Positions 1-6,552 of a stretch of DNA of 8,694 nucleotides are shown here, in pieces. Position numbers and translations under genes: made by a program. Every line of letters starts with the position of its first letter. Position 1 is the first letter of the stretch. Source of the DNA: Spirochaetales bacterium (GTDB taxonomy: Bacteria > Spirochaetota > Spirochaetia > DSM-27196 > SLST01); NCBI GenBank assembly GCA_007130265.1, contig SLST01000338.1, positions 1-8,694 on the forward strand. Reading direction: 5' to 3'. Below the pieces are notes generated by a model. It searched no databases and was not told the DNA's origin. It saw only the letters and a program-made list of their open reading frames with translations.

Positions 1-347
1 GCTCCCACGAGCTCCGGGAAGATGATCGCCGGACGGAGGTTGGCGAACAGGCCGAATATCCTGCGAAGCGGCAGGAGCGCGGCGCGCTCAGGCTGCTCCT
101 CCGGGGGCAGCGTCTCCCACTTCGGGCCGCCGACCGAACCGAAGAGGACCGCCTCGGCGCCGCGGCACGCGTCGATCGTTGCCTCCGGCAGCGCCGTTCC
201 GTGGCGGTCGATCGCGATACCCCCCACGTCGGCCTCCATCAGTTCCAGGGCGAAGCCGAATGCCCTGGATGTCGCTCTGAGAACCTTGACGGCTTGCGCC
301 ATCACCTCCGGGCCTATACCGTCTCCGGGAAGCAGTGCAACTCGCAT
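1..347 (-). CDS. leuB: 3-isopropylmalate dehydrogenase, N-terminal part (runs off left edge)
   Basis: LeuB oxidises and decarboxylates (2R,3S)-3-isopropylmalate with NAD+ in leucine biosynthesis, in the cytoplasm. I translated the reverse strand by hand. The 115 visible codons begin MRVALLPGDGIGPEV, the nucleotide-binding start typical of isopropylmalate dehydrogenases. Further in come EADVGGIAID, a region GTALPEATIDAC, then AVLFGSVGGPKW and, near the edge, LRRIFGLFANLRPA. The LFGSVGGPKW and FANLRP pieces favour LeuB over isocitrate or tartrate dehydrogenase. Normal length is about 350 residues, so about two thirds, including the catalytic Lys and Asp residues, lies outside the window. Two in-frame ATGs exist, at 356 and 347. 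I chose 347 because it gives the usual N terminus and because the likely -10 box (355-360) overlaps the upstream ATG. No Shine-Dalgarno site precedes either. The gene is divergent from tkt. Confidence 0.93.
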   Translation of the reverse strand, partial: MRVALLPGDGIGPEVMAQAVKVLRATSRAFGFALELMEADVGGIAIDRHGTALPEATIDACRGAEAVLFGSVGGPKWETLPPEEQPERAALLPLRRIFGLFANLRPAIIFPELVG

Positions 348-354
348 GGGCGCC

Positions 355-363
355 ATTGTATCA
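355..363 (-). promoter_or_regulatory. Extended -10 promoter element of leuB, leaderless geometry
   Basis: Read on the minus strand, the sequence is TGATACAAT. It has the extended -10 TG, one base, then TACAAT (5 of 6 matches to TATAAT). The -10 ends 7 bases before the ATG at 347, so the predicted transcription start falls on or next to that ATG. A -35 at 17-base spacing (378-383, TTTCGA) is poor, as is common with extended -10 promoters. The absence of any purine-rich Shine-Dalgarno site upstream of the ATG fits a leaderless mRNA. This is a motif-based inference. Confidence 0.55.
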
Positions 364-395
364 GGAGGTACCGCGCTTCGAAAGTACCGCCGGCG

Positions 396-409
396 CGGCA
401 TTGTTGCCG
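396..409. repeat. Short inverted repeat in the leuB-tkt divergent region (possible operator)
   Basis: CGGCA-TTGT-TGCCG forms a 5-bp dyad with a 4-base centre. It lies between the leuB -10 and the tkt -35. A second, looser dyad, GGTAC at 367-371 and GTACC at 384-388, sits next to it on the leuB promoter. Their placement would suit a repressor or activator site, but both arms are short and such dyads arise often by chance in GC-rich DNA. No regulator can be named. Confidence 0.25.
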
Positions 410-415
410 GGGTTC

Positions 416-445
416 GTGACAACGGCCCGGCTTCCCTGTTATCAT
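416..445 (+). promoter_or_regulatory. Sigma-70-type promoter of tkt-xylB
   Basis: The -35 is GTGACA at 416-421 (5 of 6 to TTGACA). An 18-base spacer follows, then the -10 TATCAT at 440-445 (5 of 6 to TATAAT). An extended -10 TG at 437-438 lies one base upstream of the hexamer. The predicted transcription start is near 452, giving a leader of roughly 20 bases that contains the tkt ribosome binding site. This is the best-formed promoter in the window. Confidence 0.6.
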
Positions 446-463
446 GCCCCGACGCTAAAACCC

Positions 464-469
464 GGAGGA
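464..469 (+). promoter_or_regulatory. Ribosome binding site of tkt
   Basis: GGAGGA lies 4 bases before the ATG at 474. It fixes that start and contrasts with the lack of such a site before leuB, the 610-residue gene and the TPR lipoprotein gene. Confidence 0.8.
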
Positions 470-473
470 ACTC

Positions 474-2444
474 ATGGATCAGGCTACAATCGACGCCATC
501 GCACTTTCTGTCAGATCGCTCTCAATGGACGCCGTCCAGGCGGCAAACTCAGGCCATCCCGGTCTGCCGATGGGCTGCGCCGAGCTTGGCGCGCTGCTCT
601 ACGGCGAGGTGATGAACTACGATCCGGCTGATCCCGGCTGGCCCAACCGGGACCGTTTCGTTCTCTCCGCCGGACACGGCTCGATGTTCCTGTACTCATT
701 GCTCCATCTCGCCGGGTTCGATCTGCCGCTCGAAGAGCTCAAGCAGTTTCGGCAGGTCGGCTCCCGCACGCCCGGTCATCCCGAGTACGGCCACACCGTG
801 GGTATCGAAACGACGACCGGTCCGCTCGGGCAGGGCATCTCGAACGCCGTCGGCATGGCGATCGCCGAGCGGATGGCCGCCGGGACCTACAACACCGACA
901 CGCGGACCATCGTGGACCACTACACCTACGTGCTCGCCGGCGACGGCGACATGATGGAAGGCATCTCGTCGGAGGTATCGTCGCTTGCCGGACATCTTGG
1001 ACTCGGCCGCCTGATCGTCTTCTACGACGACAACGACATCTCGATCGACGGCAGCACCGATATCACGTTCACCGAAGACGTCGGCAAGCGGTACGAGGCG
1101 TACGGGTGGCACGTCGAGCACGCCGACGGGTACGACGTGAAGGCGATATCCGCCGCGATCGATCGGGCGAGATCGCAGTCGTCGCGGCCGAGCCTGATCG
1201 TTCTTCGCACTGTGATCGGCAAGGGTTCGCCGAACAAGGCCGGGTCAAGCGATGTCCACGGCGCGGCGCTCGGTGACGAGGAGATCAAGGCCACGCGCCG
1301 GAATCTCGGGCTCGCAGAGGACGAGGCGTTCCACATCCAGCCCCAGGCGCGCGAGCACTTCGCTGCGCGGGCGAAGACGCTTGCCGGAAAACGCGCGGCG
1401 TGGGTGAAGGAGTTCGACGCCTGGTCTTCGGAGAATCCGGAGCTGGCCCGGCAATGGGAGGCGGCCTCACGCGGCGGCGTCGACTACCTCGAGTCCATCA
1501 AGCCGCCGGCGAGCGAAGTCGGCAAGAAGAACGCCACACGAAAGGCGAGCGGGGCGATGCTCAATGCGATTGCCGACGCGGTCCCGGTTTTCGTTGGAGG
1601 TTCGGCCGACCTTGCCGGATCGAACATCACGGCCATGCCGCAGCACGGGGTCTTCAGCACTGAGACACCAACGGGGCGCACGATCAACTTTGGCGTGCGT
1701 GAGCACGGGATGGGTGCGATCACCAACGGTATTGCCCTCTATGGACTGTTCCGGCCCTTCTGCGCGACCTTTCTCGTATTCTCTGACTACATGCGCCCTT
1801 CCATCCGGCTCGCTGCCCTCATGAAGCTCCCGGTCGTCTACGTCTTCACGCACGACTCGATCTTTGTGGGCGAGGATGGACCGACGCATCAGCCGATCGA
1901 GCACGCGGCCGCGCTGCGCTGCATTCCGAACGTCACCGTCATCCGACCCGGTGACGAAGAGGAGACCGCCGAAGCGTGGCTCATGGCGATGCAGCGGCTC
2001 GACGGTCCCACGGCGCTTCTGCTCACCAGGCAGAATCTCGAGACCTACGCCAAGCCGTCGGACTGGAAAGACTCGATGCGCAAGGGCGCATACATCGTGC
2101 GCGATGTCGACGGAACGCCCGACGTCGTCGTCGCGGCGAGCGGGAGCGAGGTCAACCTGGCGCTCGAGGCGGCCGGAAAGTCGGCGAAGAAGGTTCGTGT
2201 CGTCTCCGTCGTGTCGATGGAGCGGCTGCGCGACCAGCCGCGGACCTATTTCGAGCGGCTCTTCCCCGCGGGCGTCAAAGTCGTCACCGCCGAGGTCGGC
2301 GTGAGCCAGGGGTGGGATTGGATCGCTTCTTCGCCCGAGCTCACCTTCGCATTGAACCGGTTCGGAGAGTCAGGCCCGGGGTCGGATGTCGCTGAGCACC
2401 TCGGCTTCACTGCCGCGCAGCTGCAGAAGCTGATCGAGGCGTAG
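474..2444 (+). CDS. tkt: Transketolase
   Basis: Transketolase moves a two-carbon ketol unit from xylulose 5-phosphate to aldose phosphates, using thiamine diphosphate and Mg2+, in the non-oxidative pentose phosphate pathway in the cytoplasm. The protein has 656 residues, a full family length (E. coli enzymes are about 660). The N-terminal diphosphate-binding domain shows GHPG at 27-30 (His28), GHGS at 67-70, GPLGQG at 116-121, the Mg-diphosphate motif starting GDGDMMEG at 156, and His262. The middle pyrimidine-binding domain shows GGSADLAGSN from 375, the catalytic Glu410 in FGVREHG, and GEDGPTHQ at 466-473 with Asp468 and His472. Arg519 matches the phosphate-binding arginine. The C-terminal domain follows to the end. 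All expected active-site residues are present, so it should be active. It is first in a two-gene operon with its own promoter and ribosome site; the kinase gene begins one base after its stop. Confidence 0.97.
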   Translation: MDQATIDAIALSVRSLSMDAVQAANSGHPGLPMGCAELGALLYGEVMNYDPADPGWPNRDRFVLSAGHGSMFLYSLLHLAGFDLPLEELKQFRQVGSRTPGHPEYGHTVGIETTTGPLGQGISNAVGMAIAERMAAGTYNTDTRTIVDHYTYVLAGDGDMMEGISSEVSSLAGHLGLGRLIVFYDDNDISIDGSTDITFTEDVGKRYEAYGWHVEHADGYDVKAISAAIDRARSQSSRPSLIVLRTVIGKGSPNKAGSSDVHGAALGDEEIKATRRNLGLAEDEAFHIQPQAREHFAARAKTLAGKRAAWVKEFDAWSSENPELARQWEAASRGGVDYLESIKPPASEVGKKNATRKASGAMLNAIADAVPVFVGGSADLAGSNITAMPQHGVFSTETPTGRTINFGVREHGMGAITNGIALYGLFRPFCATFLVFSDYMRPSIRLAALMKLPVVYVFTHDSIFVGEDGPTHQPIEHAAALRCIPNVTVIRPGDEEETAEAWLMAMQRLDGPTALLLTRQNLETYAKPSDWKDSMRKGAYIVRDVDGTPDVVVAASGSEVNLALEAAGKSAKKVRVVSVVSMERLRDQPRTYFERLFPAGVKVVTAEVGVSQGWDWIASSPELTFALNRFGESGPGSDVAEHLGFTAAQLQKLIEA

Positions 2445-2445
2445 C

Positions 2446-3963
2446 ATGGGCGGGTACCTCCTGGGTTTCGACGTCGGATCGAGCTCGATCAAGGCGAGCC
2501 TCCTGGAGGTGGCTCGTGGCCGATCGGTCGCGAGCGCCACTTCGCCGACCACCGAGCTCGACATCACCGCGAAGCAGCCCGGCTGGGCCGAGCAGCATCC
2601 CGACCTCTGGTGGGAACACATGTGCAAGGCGGTCGCGGAACTCCGCCGTGATCACTCGACGGCGATCGATGCGGTTGAAGCGATCGGCATCTCATACCAG
2701 ATGCACGGGCTCGTGCTCATCGACGGTAACGGCGAGGTGCTTCGGCCCGCAATCATCTGGTGCGACAGTCGGGCGGTGCCGTACGGCGAGAAAGCGTTGG
2801 CAGACATTGGAGAGAAGACCGCTCTGTCTCGGCTGCTCAACTCCCCCGGGAACTTCACCGCCTCGAAGCTTGCCTGGGTAAAGCACGAGGAGCCGCAGCT
2901 CTACCAGTCGGTCGCAAAGATGATGCTGCCGGGAGACTACCTGGCGTACCGGATGACCGGTGAGCTGCGGACGACCGTCAGCGGGCTGTCGGAAGGAATT
3001 CTCTGGGACTCGCAGGAGGAGGCGCCGGCAGCCTTCCTGATGGACTACTTCGGATTCGACTCGAGTCTGCTTCCTGAGCACGGACCGAGCTTCGGCGACC
3101 ACGGGAAGGTCACCGCCGCCGCAGCCGAGGAACTCGGCGTGCCGCAGGGTACCGCGGTCTCCTATCGCGCCGGAGACCAGCCCAACAATGCGCTGTCGCT
3201 CAGTGTGCTGAACCCGGGCGAGCTCGCCGCGACCGCCGGCACCTCCGGAGTCGTCTATGGTGTGGTCGACCGGCCCGCCTACGATCCGCAGTCGCGGGTC
3301 AACACCTTCGTGCATGTCAACCATCAGCCGGATCGGAAGCGCTACGGTGTGCTGTTGTGCGTCAACGGGACCGGCATCTGTAACCGCTGGATGAAGCAGC
3401 ATACGGTCGACAACAGTTTCGGCGCCACTGAATACGCGAGGCTCAACGATCTCGCCGCGAGCGTCCCGGTAGGAAGCACCGGACTTGTCGTGCTCCCCTT
3501 CGGCAACGGCGCTGAGCGCACGCTCGGGAACCAGGACATCGGCGCTTCGGTGCACGGGCTGAACTTCAACGTCCATCGCCGCGAGCATCTCCTGCGCGCG
3601 AGCCAGGAGGGAATCGTCTTTGCGCTCGGTTACGGTCTCGAGATCATGCGCGAGATGGGTATACGCATAGAGCTCATCAAGGCGGGCAATGCGAACATGT
3701 TCCAGAGCCCGCTCTTTCGAGAAGCGTTTGCGGCCGTCAGCAAGGCGACTGTCGAGCTCTATTCCACAGACGGCGCCGAGGGCGCCGCGCGCGGCGCCGG
3801 GATCGGGGCAGGCATCTACGGGTCGCCGGAGGAAGCATTCGAGGGGCTCGAAGTTGCCCGGCGCAGTACCCCGGACGACGTGGGTCCGGAAGTGAGGGCA
3901 GAGTACGAACAGGCCTTCTCCAGATGGACCGACGTGCTGAGGCGATCGCTCGCATCTCAGTAG
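2446..3963 (+). CDS. xylB: Xylulokinase (FGGY-family sugar kinase)
   Basis: It probably phosphorylates D-xylulose with ATP to xylulose 5-phosphate, the ketol donor for transketolase. The length of 505 residues is normal for FGGY kinases. Visible motifs are the phosphate-1 loop GFDVGSSSIKAS at 7-18, the sugar-contact region ISYQMHGLVLID at 82-93, IIWCDSRA at 103-110, the catalytic base Asp244 in AGDQPNNAL, and the ATP-binding TAGTSG at 263-268. A C-terminal FGGY signature region follows, AGNANMFQSPLFREAF and GAARGAGIGAG. The QMHG motif is typical of xylulokinases rather than glycerol kinases, though YQMHG and AGDQPNN depart from the E. coli SGQMHG and GGGDN forms and recall Bacteroidetes-type enzymes. 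The start is one base after the tkt stop, with GAGG at 2436-2439 as a weak ribosome site, so the genes are surely cotranscribed and perhaps coupled. No isomerase or transporter is in view. A related ketose kinase is the main alternative. Confidence 0.88.
   Translation: MGGYLLGFDVGSSSIKASLLEVARGRSVASATSPTTELDITAKQPGWAEQHPDLWWEHMCKAVAELRRDHSTAIDAVEAIGISYQMHGLVLIDGNGEVLRPAIIWCDSRAVPYGEKALADIGEKTALSRLLNSPGNFTASKLAWVKHEEPQLYQSVAKMMLPGDYLAYRMTGELRTTVSGLSEGILWDSQEEAPAAFLMDYFGFDSSLLPEHGPSFGDHGKVTAAAAEELGVPQGTAVSYRAGDQPNNALSLSVLNPGELAATAGTSGVVYGVVDRPAYDPQSRVNTFVHVNHQPDRKRYGVLLCVNGTGICNRWMKQHTVDNSFGATEYARLNDLAASVPVGSTGLVVLPFGNGAERTLGNQDIGASVHGLNFNVHRREHLLRASQEGIVFALGYGLEIMREMGIRIELIKAGNANMFQSPLFREAFAAVSKATVELYSTDGAEGAARGAGIGAGIYGSPEEAFEGLEVARRSTPDDVGPEVRAEYEQAFSRWTDVLRRSLASQ
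3781..3798. repeat. Perfect 18-bp GC palindrome inside xylB
   Basis: The 18 bases, GGCGCC-GCGCGC-GGCGCC, read the same on both strands. A third GGCGCC lies just upstream at 3772-3777. The stretch encodes Gly-Ala-Ala-Arg-Gly-Ala, part of the conserved C-terminal motif of FGGY kinases, which explains much of the composition. It could extrude or pause polymerases, but no function is implied. Confidence 0.9.
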
Positions 3964-4664
3964 GGGACGTGGTTCACCAGATTCCAGATCCCGTAGAAGC
4001 CCGTGCCGGGCTCGGGCGTCGTCGTTCTTCGTTCATCCGGAGCGAGTGTTGACTCGGCCCTGAACAGGAAGATTCCGCAGTTCGACGCTCTGAAGATCGG
4101 CATCCACCGCTGGTCGTCCGAGCCGACAGTGGCCTTGATCAGCCACTGTATCGTACCTCCGTGCGACACGCTCACGACGCGACGCCGGCCGTGTTTCGCG
4201 AGGTCGAGCAGGTGCATCCATGTCCGGTGCGCCCGGTTTCGCAGCGAGTCGATCCGTTCGGCCTCCGGGACTGCCTCCCAGCTGTACACCCGGAACCGCC
4301 GGTGCAGCTGGGGGTCGAAATCGTGCAGCTCGTCGAGGCTCAGCCCTGAGTATCTGCCGGTGTCGAGCTCGATCAACTCATCGAGCGGCTGCGGATCGCT
4401 GCAGCCGCAGCATCTTGCGATTTCGCGTGCCGTCTCGCAGGCTCGCGAGAGCGGCGACGTGAGCACTACGTCCACGCGCCTGTCCGCGAACCATCTCCCT
4501 GCGGCCTGGGCGTGCATGCGTCCGAGGTCCGAGAGAGGAGAGTCGGTGTGACCCTGTATCCGCCCTCCCGCGTTGCTCTCGCTCTCACCGTGCCGGACGA
4601 AGTAGAAGTCCGCCGGCTCGTCGAGCTCGTGAAAAGGCGGGATATACAACGGTTGTCCGCTCAT
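3957..4664 (-). CDS. Histidine phosphatase superfamily protein (phosphoglycerate mutase-like)
   Basis: This is a cytoplasmic phosphatase or mutase of the branch that uses a phosphohistidine intermediate. It has 235 residues. The phosphate pocket shows RHGE at 24-27 with nucleophile His25, continuing ESNAGGRIQGHTDSPLSDLG with Arg34. Next come SPLSRA at 69-74 (Arg73), the proton-donor candidate Glu98 in ELDTGRYSG, and the second catalytic histidine His167 in VSHGGT. The pattern resembles the GpmB/CobC-type phosphatases more than glycolytic GpmA, so the substrate cannot be named. An open frame continues upstream to 4883, but the start at 4664 puts the motif at its usual distance and gives an ATGA overlap with the preceding gene's stop, implying translational coupling. 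No Shine-Dalgarno site is seen. About 20 residues before the RHGE motif are longer than usual. Its last 7 bases overlap the end of xylB on the other strand. Confidence 0.87.
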   Translation of the reverse strand: MSGQPLYIPPFHELDEPADFYFVRHGESESNAGGRIQGHTDSPLSDLGRMHAQAAGRWFADRRVDVVLTSPLSRACETAREIARCCGCSDPQPLDELIELDTGRYSGLSLDELHDFDPQLHRRFRVYSWEAVPEAERIDSLRNRAHRTWMHLLDLAKHGRRRVVSVSHGGTIQWLIKATVGSDDQRWMPIFRASNCGIFLFRAESTLAPDERRTTTPEPGTGFYGIWNLVNHVPY

Positions 4665-6493
4665 CGGAAGAACATCACGAACTCGCGGCGAACCGAGTCG
4701 TCGTAGTACTTGATCATGAGGGTGTTCGTCTCCGGATTGTAGTGCCTGCCCTTGCTGTAGACCTCGAAGTCCGGCGCGTCCCGCCATGTCTGACCGAAGA
4801 GCTCCATGCGCTCGAACGCGGGGACTCCCTGAACGATGACGTAGTGAGTGCGCAGACGCGGATACGTCAGCTCGAAGCGCCACTCGACCTCGTCGAGGCG
4901 AATCGGCGCGACATCCACGCTGCTCCAGATCCAGTGCCCGCTGCCGGCTTCACGGTACAGGGAGCGCTGTCGTGGGTAGGCGCTGTCAGGCGCGAGCAGC
5001 GGGTAGATCGACTCCGGAACCAGTTGGCCGTCAGCGGCTTCGACCGTCTCTCCTCGTACGAGGAGCGTGGAAGGTATGACGCCGTTCGCATCCGCCCTGT
5101 TGAGCACGGCGGTAACCAGGTTGCGGCCCGCATTCGTCATGGGACCATCCGCTCGGGACTCGCCATACGCCTCCAGGATCAGGCCGGCAAGCGCACTCTG
5201 TTCGAGGTCGATCTGACCAGGCGACGTCTGCAGGTAGAACCCGTCGTCGGTCGACACAACCGAGCCGAGCAGCGCCGATTCGATCAGCCCGGACATGCGG
5301 TCCCTGAGCTCCTCCGCGCGCTCGTCCGGGAGCGGGTCAAGGTAGAGGTTCCGCAGCAGGCCGACGGCGCTCACGACATCAAGCCGCCGAGGATCCATGC
5401 CGTTGGTCAGATCGAGGAGCTCCGTGTAGAGCTCCTCGCCCGCGCGATCAGCGGTGAACGCGAACAGGCCGGGTCTCCGGTAGACGGTGAAGTCCTCGCC
5501 GGCGATCTGCTCGCCGATCGCTTCCGCCTCGAGTCGATCGTTTTCGACGTACGTACCGCGGATCTCGCGCAGATTGCCCAGAAATGTCGAAGAAAGCAGC
5601 GTGAGGCTGTCCGGATGGAGGTCGCGTGCCCGGCGCATCTCCGCGAAGGCGCGATCGTAGTCGTCTCGGACCCACGCCTCGGACAGGTATGCCGTCAGAG
5701 CTTCCTCGCTGAAGCGCGTCAGTCCCCGCGGGCCTCGCCACGCAACCTGGATGGCATCGTAGCGCCCGACAGACCAACCCTCATACGCGGCGTCTACGAA
5801 GCGGTCTATCGTCGCGGAGAAGCGTTCGCCGGTGATCGCCAGTGCTTCGTCCTCAAACCACCCCGCCACACGCGCAGGGTCCCCCTCGGTTGCCCGAACG
5901 TAGCGCACGGCCTGCCCCGCGGCCTCCGGTCGCAGCACAATGCGCCGGTTTTCCAGATCGATCATGGCCTGTGGCGGCGCAGTGAAATAGTATTCCTGTT
6001 CCTCTACGGTCAACGTTACGAAGCTCACCGGCTGCGACCCAGCCCCGACGGGTTCCCCGGAAAAGCGGTACGGTATCGATACCTGCCGCAGGCCGCTCAG
6101 ATCTGGCGGGATATCGAGCCGGATCTGCAGTTCCCGCGTCGGATCTGCGGAGATCACGAAAGAAAGCGCGAACCCGTCCTCGAACCGCAGTCTGAAACCG
6201 TCGTCGCGAACCTCGTACCCGTTGACGCGCTTGTCGCTGAGATCGCCCGCAGTTTCTACAATGAGCCCGTTTTCCTCGTCGAATACGAAGGTAAGGCCGT
6301 CAAAGGCGAGATCGAGCTCTCGCACCTCGGGCATACCTTCATCCGAGGTCGTTCCCCGTGTTGCATGGAGCGTAAGAGGCCCCACAGATCGACTGAAGCG
6401 CTCGCCGCCGGAAAACTGAAGGAAAAGAAGGCCAAAAATAACGCCGGTGTAAATCACCGGGACCAGGAGATAGGCCCTGCCGGAGTGTGTCAT
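4661..6493 (-). CDS. Signal-anchored hypothetical protein, 610 residues, cysteine-free, probably periplasmic
   Basis: I do not recognise a family. The N terminus has one hydrophobic segment at about 7-27 (AYLLVPVIYTGVIFGLLFLQ), which looks like an uncleaved anchor or signal peptide. The rest is hydrophilic and should lie outside the inner membrane. There is no cysteine in the whole protein, which fits an extracytoplasmic location. Residues about 30-230 look beta-rich (for example ELDLAFDGLTFVFDE). About 260-310 are helical and TPR-like, with helices continuing to roughly 480. The last 90 or so residues again look like strands, ending REFVMFFR. This strand-helix-strand order is an inference from residue patterns. 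The gene is translated from the ATG at 6493, with no Shine-Dalgarno site but a -10 box 9 bases upstream. Its stop overlaps the phosphatase start. It is divergent from the TPR lipoprotein gene, which may share regulation. The frame is a real gene: it has a plausible signal anchor, fits its neighbours and fills the region. Confidence 0.82.
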   Translation of the reverse strand: MTHSGRAYLLVPVIYTGVIFGLLFLQFSGGERFSRSVGPLTLHATRGTTSDEGMPEVRELDLAFDGLTFVFDEENGLIVETAGDLSDKRVNGYEVRDDGFRLRFEDGFALSFVISADPTRELQIRLDIPPDLSGLRQVSIPYRFSGEPVGAGSQPVSFVTLTVEEQEYYFTAPPQAMIDLENRRIVLRPEAAGQAVRYVRATEGDPARVAGWFEDEALAITGERFSATIDRFVDAAYEGWSVGRYDAIQVAWRGPRGLTRFSEEALTAYLSEAWVRDDYDRAFAEMRRARDLHPDSLTLLSSTFLGNLREIRGTYVENDRLEAEAIGEQIAGEDFTVYRRPGLFAFTADRAGEELYTELLDLTNGMDPRRLDVVSAVGLLRNLYLDPLPDERAEELRDRMSGLIESALLGSVVSTDDGFYLQTSPGQIDLEQSALAGLILEAYGESRADGPMTNAGRNLVTAVLNRADANGVIPSTLLVRGETVEAADGQLVPESIYPLLAPDSAYPRQRSLYREAGSGHWIWSSVDVAPIRLDEVEWRFELTYPRLRTHYVIVQGVPAFERMELFGQTWRDAPDFEVYSKGRHYNPETNTLMIKYYDDSVRREFVMFFR

Positions 6494-6502
6494 GCGAAGC
6501 AG

Positions 6503-6531
6503 ATTGTAGCAACGCCGATTCGCTTGTGCAA
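6503..6531 (-). promoter_or_regulatory. Promoter of the 610-residue gene and phosphatase
   Basis: On the minus strand, -35 TTGCAC (6526-6531) is followed by a 17-base spacer and -10 TACAAT (6503-6508), with an extended TG immediately upstream (6510-6511). The -10 ends 9 bases before the ATG at 6493, so the predicted transcript starts about 2 to 3 bases before the start codon. That is a nearly leaderless mRNA and explains the missing ribosome site. Its -35 overlaps that of the plus-strand promoter. Confidence 0.55.
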
Positions 6532-6534
6532 CGC
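6509..6534. repeat. Direct repeat GCAACGC in the divergent promoter region
   Basis: GCAACGC occurs at 6509-6515 and again at 6528-6534, 19 bases start to start. One copy abuts the minus-strand -10 and the other covers the overlapping -35 boxes. The spacing of nearly two helical turns would suit a regulator binding one face, but two 7-base copies may be chance. Confidence 0.35.
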
Positions 6535-6552
6535 AGGCAAGGCCGATATCAT
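6524..6552 (+). promoter_or_regulatory. Promoter of the TPR lipoprotein gene
   Basis: -35 TTGTGC (6524-6529; the TTG core matches) is followed by a 17-base spacer and -10 TATCAT (6547-6552, 5 of 6, identical to the tkt -10). The ATG at 6563 follows after only 10 bases, so the predicted leader is about 3 to 4 bases. No Shine-Dalgarno site is present. It shares DNA with the divergent promoter. Confidence 0.5.

Noticed and set aside
363..368. AGGAGG on the plus strand as a ribosome binding site
   Set aside because: No start codon follows at a usable distance, and it lies upstream of the tkt promoter.
22..612. 196-codon plus-strand frame across leuB and the start of tkt
   Set aside because: It covers antisense leuB, the intergenic region and out-of-frame tkt. 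The product is Arg/Ser-rich shadow sequence.
2692..3588. 298-codon open frame antisense to xylB
   Set aside because: It is a shadow of the xylulokinase gene, with no recognisable motif or ribosome site.
4003..4551. 182-codon plus-strand frame opposite the histidine phosphatase
   Set aside because: The opposite strand carries all the catalytic motifs; this one is Arg/Ser-rich without features.
4665..4883. N-terminal extension of the histidine phosphatase to 4883
   Set aside because: It overlaps the end of the 610-residue gene in another frame and is basic and low in structure. The ATG at 4664 with ATGA overlap fits the family.
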